Source: Pinirhizobacter sp036499745
Lineage (GTDB): Bacteria; Pseudomonadota; Gammaproteobacteria; Xanthomonadales; Rhodanobacteraceae
Length of the DNA stretch: 64,000 nt
Assembly (NCBI RefSeq): GCF_036499745.1
Contig: NZ_DASYDG010000031.1
Location: 1 to 64,000 of the forward strand
Direction: 5' to 3'
A model generated the notes under the pieces. That model was not told the origin of the DNA, made no database searches, and saw only the letters and a program-made list of their open reading frames with translations. Position 1 is the first letter of the stretch; the number at the start of each line of letters is the position of its first letter. The position numbers and the translations under genes are program-made. Positions 26,187-35,081 of the stretch are shown here, one piece after another.

Positions 26187-26983
26187 TGCGGCCACTGGAA
26201 GTTTTCATCCAGGGCGTCGGCCTTTGGGCGCCGGCGGTGGCGACCTGGGCGGATTTCAAACCCTGGCTTGACGGCGCGCAACCGGATGCCGAACCCGGCA
26301 AGCCGCGTGCAGACGTACTGCCGGCCAACGAGCGGCGGCGCGCGCCCGATAGCGTGCTGCTGGCCGCTGCAGTCGCAGGCCAGGCTGTATCGGCCAGCGG
26401 GCTGGACCCGGCCAACCTGGCCAGCGTGTTCAGTTCCGCCCACGGCGACCAGGCCATCACCGATTACATGTGCGCGACGCTTGCCCAATCGCCGGCTGGC
26501 CTGTCACCCACCCGGTTCCACAATTCGGTACACAACGCACCGGCCGGCTACTGGACCATCGCCACGGTGTGCCATGCGGCATGCAGCGCCATCTCCGCCG
26601 GCGATGCCAGCTTCGGTGCGGGGCTGCTGGAGGCGGCAGCGCAAGCCGTCGCCGATGACCACCCGGTGTTGCTGGCCGCCTTCGATACCCAAGGCCATGG
26701 ACCACTGCTGTCGATGACACAGGTGACCCTGCCCTTCGCTACCGCGTTGGTGCTCTCGCCTTCGCGCACGCCCCGGAGCATGGCGCGCCTGGTGATCGCC
26801 ACCGCGCCGATCACCACGGTGACCAGGGCACGCGACGATCGACTGCATGCCTGGACAACGGCCAATCCATCCGCTGCGGGCCTGCCGTTGCTCGAAGCGC
26901 TGGCGCATGGCGCCGGTGCCGACGTGGTGCTTGCCGCTTCCGCCGGCATGGCGCTGCACGTCCGTGGAGAAACGCTTACTTGA
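26186..26983 (+). CDS. Ketosynthase chain-length-factor-like protein
   Basis: A 265-residue protein of the 'beta-ketoacyl synthase chain length factor' type, much shorter than a full ketosynthase. It has an N-terminal VFIQGVGLWAPAV strand and the SVHNAPAGYWTIATVCHAAC segment, the place where the active-site region sits in true synthases. The His residues of a full catalytic triad are not recognisable, so a non-catalytic partner that sets chain length is likely. Its ATG overlaps the ketosynthase stop, and its own TGA overlaps the TTG start of the glycosyltransferase, showing strong translational coupling. Confidence 0.8.
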   Translation: MRPLEVFIQGVGLWAPAVATWADFKPWLDGAQPDAEPGKPRADVLPANERRRAPDSVLLAAAVAGQAVSASGLDPANLASVFSSAHGDQAITDYMCATLAQSPAGLSPTRFHNSVHNAPAGYWTIATVCHAACSAISAGDASFGAGLLEAAAQAVADDHPVLLAAFDTQGHGPLLSMTQVTLPFATALVLSPSRTPRSMARLVIATAPITTVTRARDDRLHAWTTANPSAAGLPLLEALAHGAGADVVLAASAGMALHVRGETLT

Positions 26984-27723
26984 GCTGCTGCGTCCTCATC
27001 CCATGCCTCAACGAGGAAAAGGCCATTACCGCGGTGGTCGGGGAAGCGATTGCGCTTGGCCTGCCCGTGATCGTGGTGGACGACGGCTCCGATGATGCCA
27101 CCGCCGATGTCGTCGCCACGATGCCCGTGACCCTGCTGCGCCACGACACCCGCCGCGGCAAGGGCGAGGCCTTGCGCACGGGATTCCGCGAGGTGCTTCG
27201 CCAGGGCTTCGATGCGGTGGTCACCATGGATGGCGACGGCCAGCATTCGGCCGCCGACGTGCCGCGCCTGCTTGCCGCCGCCCGCGCCTACCCGGGGCAC
27301 ATCGTGATCGGCGCCCGGCTGCTGGACAAAGCCCAGCAACCACCGGGTCGCCGCCGTGCCAATGCCATCGCCGACTGGGGCATCTCGTGCGCCTGCGCGC
27401 AGCCGATCGCCGACACCCAGAGCGGGCAGCGCTTCTATCCGCGCAAAGTGATCGACCTGGTCGAGATCGGGGCGGAGCACTTCGTGTTCGAGGCCGCCCT
27501 GTTGATCAAGGCGTCACGCGAACTAGGCGTTCGCGTGGTCTCCGTCCCGATCGCCTCACGCTATCAGGGCGGCTTCCGCCACAGCCATTTTCGCCCCGTG
27601 CACGACGTCACCCGTATCACCCTATATACGATCGGACGTGCTTACCATTATGGGAACTTCATCCGGAGCTACCGGAAGTCGCGGGCGACCCTGCCGGTGG
27701 TGGTGGACCCTCCCCTCGCCTGA
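26980..27723 (+). CDS. Family 2 glycosyltransferase
   Basis: A 247-residue GT-A fold glycosyltransferase. Diagnostic elements are the N-terminal VLIPCLNEEKAI, the IVVDDGSDDATADV nucleotide-binding segment and the metal-binding VTMDGDGQHSAADV, followed by SGQRFYPRK. It belongs to the DPM1/GT2 group found in aryl-polyene clusters, where it may attach a sugar to the polyene-lipid head. The start is an unusual TTG at 26980 within TTGA, overlapping the preceding stop, with GGAGA about eleven bases upstream. No membrane segment is evident. Confidence 0.85.
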   Translation: MSCCVLIPCLNEEKAITAVVGEAIALGLPVIVVDDGSDDATADVVATMPVTLLRHDTRRGKGEALRTGFREVLRQGFDAVVTMDGDGQHSAADVPRLLAAARAYPGHIVIGARLLDKAQQPPGRRRANAIADWGISCACAQPIADTQSGQRFYPRKVIDLVEIGAEHFVFEAALLIKASRELGVRVVSVPIASRYQGGFRHSHFRPVHDVTRITLYTIGRAYHYGNFIRSYRKSRATLPVVVDPPLA

Positions 27724-27807
27724 ACGGCGAGCCCATGCCCCGGCCGCCCTGCACGCGCCCATTCGCAAGAACGTGCACAATCAGCTGGCGCCAACGAGGA
27801 GCAGGGC

Positions 27808-29394
27808 ATGACGGCAAGCTCGCACGATGTGGTGATCATGGGCGGGGGCCTGGCCGGTCTCACACTTGCCATGCAACTGAAGGGCCGTTTCCCTGACCTG
27901 TCCATCCTGGTGATCGAACGCAACCGGCACCCGGTACCCCTGGCCGCGCACAAGGTGGGCGAGTCTACGGTGGAAATCGCCGCCCACTACTTCGGCCACA
28001 CGCTGGGCCTGCGCGAGCACCTGGAAAGCGACCACATCCGCAAGTTCGGTTTTCGCTTCTTCTTCTCCGACGGCAAGGATGACCTGGCCAATGTCACGGA
28101 GTCCGGCGTGCGCCGCGTTTTCCCCACGCCCAGTTACCAGCTCGACCGCGGCGTCCTTGAAAATTACCTGGCCGAAGAAGCCGGACGCCGCGGCATCGAG
28201 TTGCGTGGCGGCGCCGTCGTGCGTTCGTTCCAGATCGTCCAGGGTGGTGCCGCGCATACGTTGCGCTATACCGGTGCCGGTGGTGAGCACGAGGCCCAGG
28301 CGCGCTGGCTGATCGATGCCTCGGGCCGCGCAGGGCTTATCCGCCGCAAGTTCGACCTTACCCGCGACAACGGCCATCACGCCAATGCGGTCTGGTTCCG
28401 CATGGAAGGCCGCATGGATATCGATGGCTGGTGCAACGATGCCGACTGGCAGAACCGTTGCGTGCCGCCGGAGCGCTGGCGCTCCACCAACCACCTGTGC
28501 GGGCCGGGCTACTGGCTTTGGTTGATCCCGCTGTCGTCGGGCGCGCATTCGGTGGGTATCGTGGCCGATGCGGACATGCATCCGATCGAAGACATGCGCA
28601 CCTTCGACAAGGCCATGCAATGGATACACAAGCACCAGCCGCTGGTGGCGCGCGATCTTGAGAAGCGCCGGGACGACCTGCTCGATTTCGCCTTCCTGCG
28701 GAATTATTCCTACACCAGTACCCGGATGTTCTCAGCCGACCGCTGGGCGCTCACCGGCGAGGCCGGCGCGTTCCTCGACCCGTTCTATTCCCCGGGCAGC
28801 GATTTCATCGCCATCGCCAATACCTACATCACTATGCTGGTGGGGCACGACCTGGCCGGCGAGCCGGTGGCACCGTGGGCGCGCCTGTACGAGCGGCTGT
28901 TCTTCTCGTTCTACGAGAACACCTTGCAGATGTACCGCGGCCAGTACCCGCTTTTCGGCGATCCGGAAGTAATGCCGATCAAGGTTGTCTGGGACTACGC
29001 CTACTACTGGGGCGTGCTGTGCCAGCTGATGTTCCAGCAACGGCTGGGCGATGCTGCGCTTTTTGCCGCGCTTGGATCGGAGCTTGAGCGTGCGCGCGAA
29101 CTCAATATCGCGATGCAGGCGTTTTTCCGCCGCTGGCACGCGGTATCGCGGCAGCGGAATACCGGCGTGATGCTTGACCAGGGTGAACTGGACTGGTTCC
29201 AGCAGATGAACAACGGCCTGCACGATGAGCTCTCGCATGACGACCTCGTCCAGCGCCTGCGCGCGAACATCGCCCTGCTCGAATCACTCGCCGGCGGCAT
29301 CGTGGCCCGCGCGGCCGAGGACGACCCCGACCTTGCCGATGGCGTAACCCCGGTACCGGCGCCTGCGCCTGCGTTATTCACACGCGTGGCGTAA
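27808..29394 (+). CDS. FAD-dependent, tryptophan-halogenase-like monooxygenase
   Basis: A 528-residue flavoprotein. The dinucleotide-binding motif G12-x-G14-x-x-G17 and the KVGEST segment near residue 49 are typical of flavin-dependent halogenases. The halogenase signature W-x-W-x-I-P is present as W236-L-W-L-I-P241, and GEAGAFLDPFYSPGSDF provides the second FAD contact. Xanthomonadins are brominated aryl polyenes and their loci carry such a gene, so halogenation of the aryl head is the likely job. Activity is not proven: the catalytic Lys position cannot be located without alignment. It lies 84 bp after the GT2 gene, and its last 21 bases overlap the convergent dehydratase gene. Confidence 0.83.
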   Translation: MTASSHDVVIMGGGLAGLTLAMQLKGRFPDLSILVIERNRHPVPLAAHKVGESTVEIAAHYFGHTLGLREHLESDHIRKFGFRFFFSDGKDDLANVTESGVRRVFPTPSYQLDRGVLENYLAEEAGRRGIELRGGAVVRSFQIVQGGAAHTLRYTGAGGEHEAQARWLIDASGRAGLIRRKFDLTRDNGHHANAVWFRMEGRMDIDGWCNDADWQNRCVPPERWRSTNHLCGPGYWLWLIPLSSGAHSVGIVADADMHPIEDMRTFDKAMQWIHKHQPLVARDLEKRRDDLLDFAFLRNYSYTSTRMFSADRWALTGEAGAFLDPFYSPGSDFIAIANTYITMLVGHDLAGEPVAPWARLYERLFFSFYENTLQMYRGQYPLFGDPEVMPIKVVWDYAYYWGVLCQLMFQQRLGDAALFAALGSELERARELNIAMQAFFRRWHAVSRQRNTGVMLDQGELDWFQQMNNGLHDELSHDDLVQRLRANIALLESLAGGIVARAAEDDPDLADGVTPVPAPAPALFTRVA

Positions 29395-29832
29395 CGGGGC
29401 GCTTCCCTGCGGCGGATGAATCACCGCCGCACGTCCGCTGGCAAGCAGCTGGCCGCCTTGCTCGACGCGGAATTCATACTGCGCACCGCCGTCGTCCGCC
29501 GCGATGCAACGGGCGTGGACATCCAGCGCGCCGGCATCGGGGTCGACATATTCCACGGCCAGGCGAACATCGCGCAGGCTCACCAGCCGGCCGGGTTTTA
29601 CCGGTGCACCGGGCGTCGCCTTCAAACCACCGTGTACCGCCATGGCCTGGGCGCCGTACTCGGCCAGGTTCACCGCGTGCAAGCCACGTGGTTCGCGAAG
29701 CGGATGATCGGCCAGGGCATGGCTTTCGCTACGTGCGTGGATACTGTCGTGGTCGAAGGCGACCACGGCATCGAGCAGGTTCATGGCCCCTGCGTGGGGA
29801 ATGAGCCCGGCGAATTCACTCTTTCGAAGCAT
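29374..29832 (-). CDS. ApeP-like hotdog 3-hydroxyacyl-ACP dehydratase
   Basis: A 152-residue hotdog-fold protein. LIPHAGAMNLLDAVV at residues 10-24 supplies the catalytic His, and NLAEYGAQAMAVHGGL gives the second active-site helix with Glu, as in ApeP/FabA-like dehydratases of aryl-polyene clusters. It would remove water from the 3-hydroxyacyl intermediate to create a double bond. It is the last gene of the minus-strand operon, overlapping the exporter gene by 17 bases at its start, and it runs head-on into the halogenase gene with a 21-base overlap. Confidence 0.82.
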   Translation of the reverse strand: MLRKSEFAGLIPHAGAMNLLDAVVAFDHDSIHARSESHALADHPLREPRGLHAVNLAEYGAQAMAVHGGLKATPGAPVKPGRLVSLRDVRLAVEYVDPDAGALDVHARCIAADDGGAQYEFRVEQGGQLLASGRAAVIHPPQGSAPLRHACE

Positions 29833-32134
29833 GCGGCGCCATCAGGATGGAAATACAGAAATGGAAGGCCACGCCCAGGCTCACCGTGAGGCCGATGGCG
29901 CGCAGCACCGGGATCGATGACCACGCCAGCATGCCGAACACCAGCAACGCTGAAAGTACGCAGACGATAGTGGCGTGCAGCGTGCGCCGCTGCTCGTCGG
30001 GATCACCGGTATCCCGTTCGAAGAACAACGCGTAGTGCAGTCCCAGGCCACCTGCCAGGATCAGCGACACCAGGTGGAACAGCGATAGCGGGATGCCTGC
30101 CACGCGCTCTACCGCCAGCACCATGAAGGTAGCAAGCGTCATCGGTGCCAACACGTGCCAGGCACGGCGGAAGCTGCGCAGGGCAAAGGCAATCGTGGCG
30201 ATCAACAACAAGGTGGCCACGGCCAGCGCCTTGAGGATGCGCGTGCGGTATTCGGCGACCAGGGATTCGGAGGCTTGCTTCAGATCCAGCAGGCGTACCG
30301 CGCCACCCGTTTTGGCGGCCAGGGGCGCGAAGGCGGCAGCATCGTGCACACCGGACAATGTAGCCAGGCCCACCCAATGATCGCCACGGTTCACCAGCAT
30401 CGCCGAGAGCCGCTGGCCCAACGGCGAGGAGGCGAAGCGTTCCGGGGTAAGCACCGGTGCACTGCGTGCGGCTGCGACATCCGCCACGAACGGGGCGAAC
30501 AAGTCCTTCTTGAACGGCGTGTCCTGCAGCGCGCTGGCCAACATCTTCTGCAAAGCCTGCGTGTCCGGCAGCTTCGCCTGGCGCGCCTTCTGCGTGGCCG
30601 CGCTGGGCAGGTAACGCGAAGGCAGCTCCACGCTGTCCAGCGCCTTGCCGGCCAGGAGCCTGTCGATATCGGGCTCGATGCGTTCGGAGAGCGCAAGCAC
30701 GCCGTCGGCGTCGTGGGCCTGCAGCACCAGCAGGTAGCGCACGTCGGGTGCGCCTAGCTCGCCGCGTAACCGGGCGTCAGTCATCAGCATGTCGGTGGGC
30801 AGCGGCGTCAACGCAGCGAGGTTGTTTTCCCAGAATGAACCCGGCGCGAAATACAACATCGCCGCCGCGGCAAGGGCGATCGGCACCGGCAGCCAGCGCG
30901 GACGTGGCAGTTCGTCGAAGAAGGTGCGCAGGCGGGCCAGGCCGGGTGTGGTGGCAATGTCACGCGCACGTTCGGGCAGAAGGTGCGGCAACAGATAGCG
31001 CGTGGCAAGGCCCGCGGCCAGCAGGCCGGTGATGGTGAACACCGCCAACTGCTGGAGCCCGCCCACACCCGAGGCATAGAAAGCAAGATACGCAATGCAC
31101 GCCGAGGCGATCGCCGTCATCAAGAGCGGCCACAGGCCACGCACGCTGGCCAGCGCTGTTTCGCCGGCCCGCCGATGGCTAAGCAGCCGGATCGGATATT
31201 CCTGTGCCACACCCAGCAAGGTGAAGCCAAAGGCAAGCGTGATGCCGTGGACTTCGCGAAAGCAAAGCGCCATTACCGCGATGCCGGCCAGGCCACCGGT
31301 GGCCACGGGCAAGGCGCCGAACAACAGCGAAGTGACGCTGCGGTATGCAACAAGCAACAACACGATGAAGCCGATGGTGGAAATGCGGCCGATGACATCG
31401 GCTTCGTGGCGCGTCTGCGCGTTCACCACCACGCTGAAATAGCCCGGACCGCTCAACAGCAGGTGCGCGCCCTGGCTGCCCGGCAGGGCTGCGAATGCCG
31501 AGCGAATGCCGTTGATGGCCGCCTCCTGTGCTTCCGGATCAAACCCCGCCGCCTGGGTCTGCACCAGCAACAGCGCTTCTCCCTTGCTGGAAAACCACAC
31601 GCCGTCCTTCACCTGTGGTGACTTCGCCGGCGTCCACCGTTCGGCGAGCTTCAACAGTTCCAGGGTGGGATCGCGCGGAAGCAACGACTTGAGCATCGAC
31701 GCCGCCGGCGAGGCCATGTCGTCCAGCCGCTGCTGTAGTTGATCGGAAAGGAAAGGCGCGTCCATCGCCGTGGTGTCGAGCGTGGGCGAGAGCAAATACC
31801 GGTAGAACAAGAACCGGTTGTCGAGCGCAGCCAGATCGAAGTCGCCGTTGACCACCTGGGGGTAAGCCGGCTGCTTGCGCAAACTTGCCGCCAGGCCATG
31901 GCTGAGCGACGCCAGCTGCGACGCCGGGACGCCATCGATGGCAACGAGCAGCAGGCGCGATCCCGGGCCCTCGCCCACCTGGTCCATCAAGAGCTTCTGG
32001 TCAGGTGTGGTCGGCGCCGGCATGAAGCTGCGCAAGTCCGTGCCCACCACCAGGGTGTGCGTAATCAACACATACAGCAGGCCCAGGCAAACCAGCCAGG
32101 CGGCCAGCAGGGCGGCGCGCGGTGCGAACCTCAT
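29816..32134 (-). CDS. MMPL/RND-family exporter of the aryl-polyene locus
   Basis: A 772-residue membrane transporter with two copies of a six-helix MMPL/RND unit. The first helix lies at about residues 6-25 (AALLAAWLVCLGLLYVLI), followed by a large periplasmic loop (about 30-240), helices near 240-430, a second loop and helices near 640-770. Segments such as GFTLLGVAQEYPIRLLSHRRAGETAL are typical. Homologues (XanH/ApeM type) move the finished polyene lipid toward the outer membrane. The ATG at 32134 is chosen because it starts the first helix; the frame is open to 32425. It lies 16 bp after the LolA-like gene and overlaps the dehydratase gene. Confidence 0.87.
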   Translation of the reverse strand: MRFAPRAALLAAWLVCLGLLYVLITHTLVVGTDLRSFMPAPTTPDQKLLMDQVGEGPGSRLLLVAIDGVPASQLASLSHGLAASLRKQPAYPQVVNGDFDLAALDNRFLFYRYLLSPTLDTTAMDAPFLSDQLQQRLDDMASPAASMLKSLLPRDPTLELLKLAERWTPAKSPQVKDGVWFSSKGEALLLVQTQAAGFDPEAQEAAINGIRSAFAALPGSQGAHLLLSGPGYFSVVVNAQTRHEADVIGRISTIGFIVLLLVAYRSVTSLLFGALPVATGGLAGIAVMALCFREVHGITLAFGFTLLGVAQEYPIRLLSHRRAGETALASVRGLWPLLMTAIASACIAYLAFYASGVGGLQQLAVFTITGLLAAGLATRYLLPHLLPERARDIATTPGLARLRTFFDELPRPRWLPVPIALAAAAMLYFAPGSFWENNLAALTPLPTDMLMTDARLRGELGAPDVRYLLVLQAHDADGVLALSERIEPDIDRLLAGKALDSVELPSRYLPSAATQKARQAKLPDTQALQKMLASALQDTPFKKDLFAPFVADVAAARSAPVLTPERFASSPLGQRLSAMLVNRGDHWVGLATLSGVHDAAAFAPLAAKTGGAVRLLDLKQASESLVAEYRTRILKALAVATLLLIATIAFALRSFRRAWHVLAPMTLATFMVLAVERVAGIPLSLFHLVSLILAGGLGLHYALFFERDTGDPDEQRRTLHATIVCVLSALLVFGMLAWSSIPVLRAIGLTVSLGVAFHFCISILMAPHASKE

Positions 32135-32150
32135 GCGGCCACGTTGACCA

Positions 32151-32771
32151 TCACGGCGCGGTGCCGGCGCATAAAGCCACCAGGCCATCGCGCGTGGGTT
32201 CGGCGGGCATCTTCGCTGCCAGTGGACCGAGCAGGTCGATGGCCACGTCGCCATCGCCTTCTTCCATGCGCATGCAGCGCGGCTCGTTGCCAAGGCCATC
32301 CACCACGATGCGGGAAATCTGCTTCGCGACCTTGGCATCGGTGGGCGTGAGTGCCAGCGACCAGTGTTCGCCATCGCGGTTGAGCTGAACGGTGAAAGCC
32401 TCGGCCAGGCGTGATGCATCGCCACCGAGCAAGGCGACGAAACTGTCGAGCAACACCTTCAGCTGCGGTGCGCGGGACAGCGAAAAGCTTCGCGGGCTCT
32501 TGCCTTCGCGGGTCTGCGTGACCTTATCATCGGCGATGGTCGCCGTTTCCTTGCGCGGGGCATCCACGCGCCGCTCGAGCTTGTCCTGGCCCAGCCAGGC
32601 CAGTTCGCCCGACGACACCAGGGGCTTATCCAACACGCTGGAAAAACGCGCCTCGGCGAAACTCGTGCGCGCCGGTGCCGGACGGCCCAGCGATGCGATC
32701 AACGCATTCGCATCATGCGCCGGCGCTGCTGGGCTGGATGTGGTCCATGCCAGCATGAGGGCCATCGTCAT
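32151..32771 (-). CDS. LolA-like periplasmic lipid carrier of the aryl-polyene locus
   Basis: A protein of about 206 residues. It opens with a short signal peptide (MTMALMLAWTTSSPAAPAHA) and continues with a LolA-like sheet domain (TSFAEARFSSVLDKPLVSSG, then LERRVDAPRKETATI). LolA-type members of aryl-polyene clusters (ApeL) are thought to ferry the lipidated pigment across the periplasm. The signal peptide requires a start at 32771 or 32765, both inside the end of the acyltransferase gene, giving an overlap of up to 59 bases. The next gene is the MMPL exporter, a sensible partner. Confidence 0.78.
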   Translation of the reverse strand: MTMALMLAWTTSSPAAPAHDANALIASLGRPAPARTSFAEARFSSVLDKPLVSSGELAWLGQDKLERRVDAPRKETATIADDKVTQTREGKSPRSFSLSRAPQLKVLLDSFVALLGGDASRLAEAFTVQLNRDGEHWSLALTPTDAKVAKQISRIVVDGLGNEPRCMRMEEGDGDVAIDLLGPLAAKMPAEPTRDGLVALCAGTAP

Positions 32772-33660
32772 GCCAGAAATCGTAGAAGTTGAACCAGTTG
32801 TAAGGCGCCACATGGGCATAGTGCTCCAATCGCTGCGCGTAGCGGGAAATCAGCTGGTCGAGGGCCCGGGCGCGACCGGCGCGAGGGATCTGCACGCGGT
32901 CGGCCATGGTCTCGAAGATGAGCTTGTAGCGGTTGCCACCCATGTACAGGCCGAAGCACAGTACCACCGGCACCTGCAGCACCGACGCCATCAGCCAGGG
33001 GCCCACCGGGAACGGCGCGCGCCGGCCAAGGAATTCAACGTGCCGGCAGTGTTCACCGGGGCGGGCACGGTCGGCCAGCAAGGCCACCATCTCGCCCTTG
33101 GAGGTTGCCTCGGCCATGGCCAGGGCGATCGAGGTTCCGTCGCGCGAAGCATCGATGACCCTGGCGCCCACCTGGGGTGCCAGCGCCTCGAGAAGTTGCG
33201 TCATCGCCGGTGTTTTTTGCTTGTCCAGCACCACGCGCAACGGCACGTCGGGCCGGCGCTGGCTGATCGCGCGCAAGGCCTCGAAGCTGCCCTGGTGCGA
33301 ACCGACCAACAGCACGCCGTTGCCTTTGGCTAAGGTCTGGTCCAGCAGGGCCAGGCCCTCGACTTCGATGTCGAAATCGCGATCGCCATGGGCCAGCAGG
33401 AAGATTCGATCCAGCAGCGTGGCCGCAAAACAATGAATGTGGTGGATGACCTGGGCGTGGCTGACCGGCATACCGGTGACGCGCTCCAGGTACTGGCGCG
33501 AGGCGCGGCGCTCGGGTCCGCGGCGAAGGAAGTAGTAGATCGCGATCGGATGTAGCCAGATGCGGCCGAAACCCCGCCCGAAATGCAGCGAGATGAAACG
33601 GATCAGCCATAGCGCGAAGCGACCACCGCCCTCGCGCTGCTCACGCCATTGCGCGCTCAT
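32713..33660 (-). CDS. LpxL/HtrB-like lipid acyltransferase (COG4261 type)
   Basis: A 315-residue membrane-associated acyltransferase. The catalytic motif G-S-H-Q-G-S-F-E at about 118-125 is the HX(4)E/D form of lysophospholipid and lipid A acyltransferases. FALWLIRFISLHFGRGFGRIWL forms the N-terminal membrane-binding part, and the C-terminal YNWFNFYDFW is typical of this group. In aryl-polyene loci it likely joins the polyene acyl chain to a lipid or sugar acceptor. Its start overlaps the upstream dehydratase stop (ATGA), and the LolA-like gene begins inside its 3' end. Confidence 0.82.
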   Translation of the reverse strand: MSAQWREQREGGGRFALWLIRFISLHFGRGFGRIWLHPIAIYYFLRRGPERRASRQYLERVTGMPVSHAQVIHHIHCFAATLLDRIFLLAHGDRDFDIEVEGLALLDQTLAKGNGVLLVGSHQGSFEALRAISQRRPDVPLRVVLDKQKTPAMTQLLEALAPQVGARVIDASRDGTSIALAMAEATSKGEMVALLADRARPGEHCRHVEFLGRRAPFPVGPWLMASVLQVPVVLCFGLYMGGNRYKLIFETMADRVQIPRAGRARALDQLISRYAQRLEHYAHVAPYNWFNFYDFWHDDGPHAGMDHIQPSSAGA

Positions 33661-33950
33661 GCCGCGCTTCCGGTAACGCTGCCACGGACCAGCACATCGC
33701 TGCCGCGGGCCACCGTGAATTTCCAGCGGCCCTCGCCGCCTGCGAGCGTTACCGAGGCTGATTCACCCGGCAGAAGAGGCTGGATGAACTTCGCTTCCGG
33801 GACACCCGTCATGCGTTCGCCGGCGACGGCGCGCAGCGCGTCGGCCACGTGCTGCAGAAGCAACACACCCGGCGCGATCGGATGACCGGGGAAATGCCCG
33901 GCAAACGCCGGATGGCCGGCGTCGATGGTGAACGCGTGTACCGGGTTCAA
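33657..33950 (-). CDS. ApeI-like hotdog dehydratase/thioesterase
   Basis: A 97-residue single hotdog domain. AGHFPGHPIAPGVLLLQHV carries the His-phi-P-G-H-P pattern of FabZ/ApeI-like enzymes. Two dehydratases, this one and the ApeP-like one, are usual in aryl-polyene systems. The reading frame is open far upstream inside the preceding gene. The natural start is a TTG at 33950 within TTGA, overlapping the stop of the COG4648 gene, because the conserved hotdog sequence begins right after it. Its own stop overlaps the acyltransferase ATG. Confidence 0.78.
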   Translation of the reverse strand: MNPVHAFTIDAGHPAFAGHFPGHPIAPGVLLLQHVADALRAVAGERMTGVPEAKFIQPLLPGESASVTLAGGEGRWKFTVARGSDVLVRGSVTGSAA

Positions 33951-34675
33951 TGATCCAGCCCCTGTCCGCGAACGAGTTTGGGCCAGCGTACCGCTACCTT
34001 CATCACCAACTCGCGAAAACCCGGATGCGATACATGGCGCAGGTGGTACTGGCGGAACACGTGTTCGGCTGCAAACGTGACGGCGATCATCACGTAGGCG
34101 CCCGCATGGGCGTAGCCCATGGCCCAGGCAGCCGGCACAGCGAAGGGCGGGGTAATACCCAGGTCGAAAAGAATGCCGCCGGGTACGGCGCAACCCAGCA
34201 GAACCGCCAGCAGCATGGCCTGGATCGCCAGGAAACAGGCCCAGAATCGCGTGAGGTTACGCGCGTAGGGTGCGATACCCGGCTCTTCCAGTCGTGCCGG
34301 GCTTTCCACCGATGCAATGATCCGGGCGATCAAAGGAATGCGGCCAGCCAGCAGGGTACGCCCGAACACCCAGGACAGGGCCAGGTTGATCAATACAGGT
34401 ACGCACGAAAGAAGGATCGGGCCCACCCCAAGCACACCGGTGCCGATGATCACCGCAGCGCCGACAAGCCACGCCGCCCAGGCGCGCCGCTTGCCCGCGC
34501 CGAGCATCGGCAACGCGATGACGGTGAGCAGTACCAACAGTGCCGCCAGCGACAGGGCCGGGCGGTGCCATACCGCGCCGGAGATGGCCAGCACCGGATA
34601 AGCCACCACGAGGGGCAGCATCAAACGGCGGGAGCCATGGCGGGTGGTCTGGGTCGGATTCATCGGCACGTCCAT
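33947..34675 (-). CDS. COG4648 membrane protein of aryl-polyene/xanthomonadin loci
   Basis: A 242-residue protein with about six to seven membrane helices starting near residue 18 (LMLPLVVAYPVLAISGAVW). The cytoplasmic segment ESPARLEEPGIAPYARNLTRFWACFLAIQ and the C-terminal FAAEHVFRQYHLRHVSHPGF match COG4648 proteins (ApeG type), which are found in polyene pigment clusters and have no known reaction. The start is uncertain: ATG 34675 or 34663, neither with a clear ribosome-binding site. It sits between the carrier-protein gene and a dehydratase whose TTG start overlaps its stop. Confidence 0.75.
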   Translation of the reverse strand: MDVPMNPTQTTRHGSRRLMLPLVVAYPVLAISGAVWHRPALSLAALLVLLTVIALPMLGAGKRRAWAAWLVGAAVIIGTGVLGVGPILLSCVPVLINLALSWVFGRTLLAGRIPLIARIIASVESPARLEEPGIAPYARNLTRFWACFLAIQAMLLAVLLGCAVPGGILFDLGITPPFAVPAAWAMGYAHAGAYVMIAVTFAAEHVFRQYHLRHVSHPGFRELVMKVAVRWPKLVRGQGLDH

Positions 34676-34721
34676 GTTAAGGCGCGGGCCGGCATGCCGG
34701 GCGCCCACCGGTGGCATCGGT

Positions 34722-34991
34722 TCAGCTGGCGCGATGCTGTTCGATATGCTCGGACAGGGTGCGCAGGCTGGTGAAGATGCGCTTGTTGTCCGGGTTGTCC
34801 GAGCGCAGCTGGAATCCATAGCGCTTCGATACGGCCAGGGCGATTTCCAGCGCGTCGATGGAGTCCAGGCCCAGGTCGCCGCCAAACAGGGGAGCGTCCG
34901 GATCGATCTGGTCCGGTTGGGTGTCTTCCAGGTTGAGACTGGTCACTACCAGGGTGGCCAATTCGCTCTGCGCTGCCGTCTGCTCTGCCAT
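34722..34991 (-). CDS. Acyl carrier protein of the aryl-polyene locus
   Basis: An 89-residue acyl carrier protein. Ser44 in GLDSIDALEIAL is the phosphopantetheine attachment site. It starts the minus-strand operon with a good GGAAGGA ribosome-binding site. Aryl-polyene systems often use two carrier proteins; a second one is encoded at 37497, outside this operon and of different sequence. The divergent gap to the chorismatase gene (about 90 bp) contains the promoters for both directions. Confidence 0.88.
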   Translation of the reverse strand: MAEQTAAQSELATLVVTSLNLEDTQPDQIDPDAPLFGGDLGLDSIDALEIALAVSKRYGFQLRSDNPDNKRIFTSLRTLSEHIEQHRAS

Positions 34992-35081
34992 GCTTCCTTC
35001 CGATACCCATGAAATCCTGCCCCCCCCGGCGGCAGCGGTCGCGGAGTGTACCATAGCGACTGGATGAAGCCGGATCGAACC

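Noticed and set aside
26186..26983. The chain-length-factor-like protein as a second active ketosynthase
   Set aside because: It is only 265 residues and lacks recognisable catalytic His motifs.
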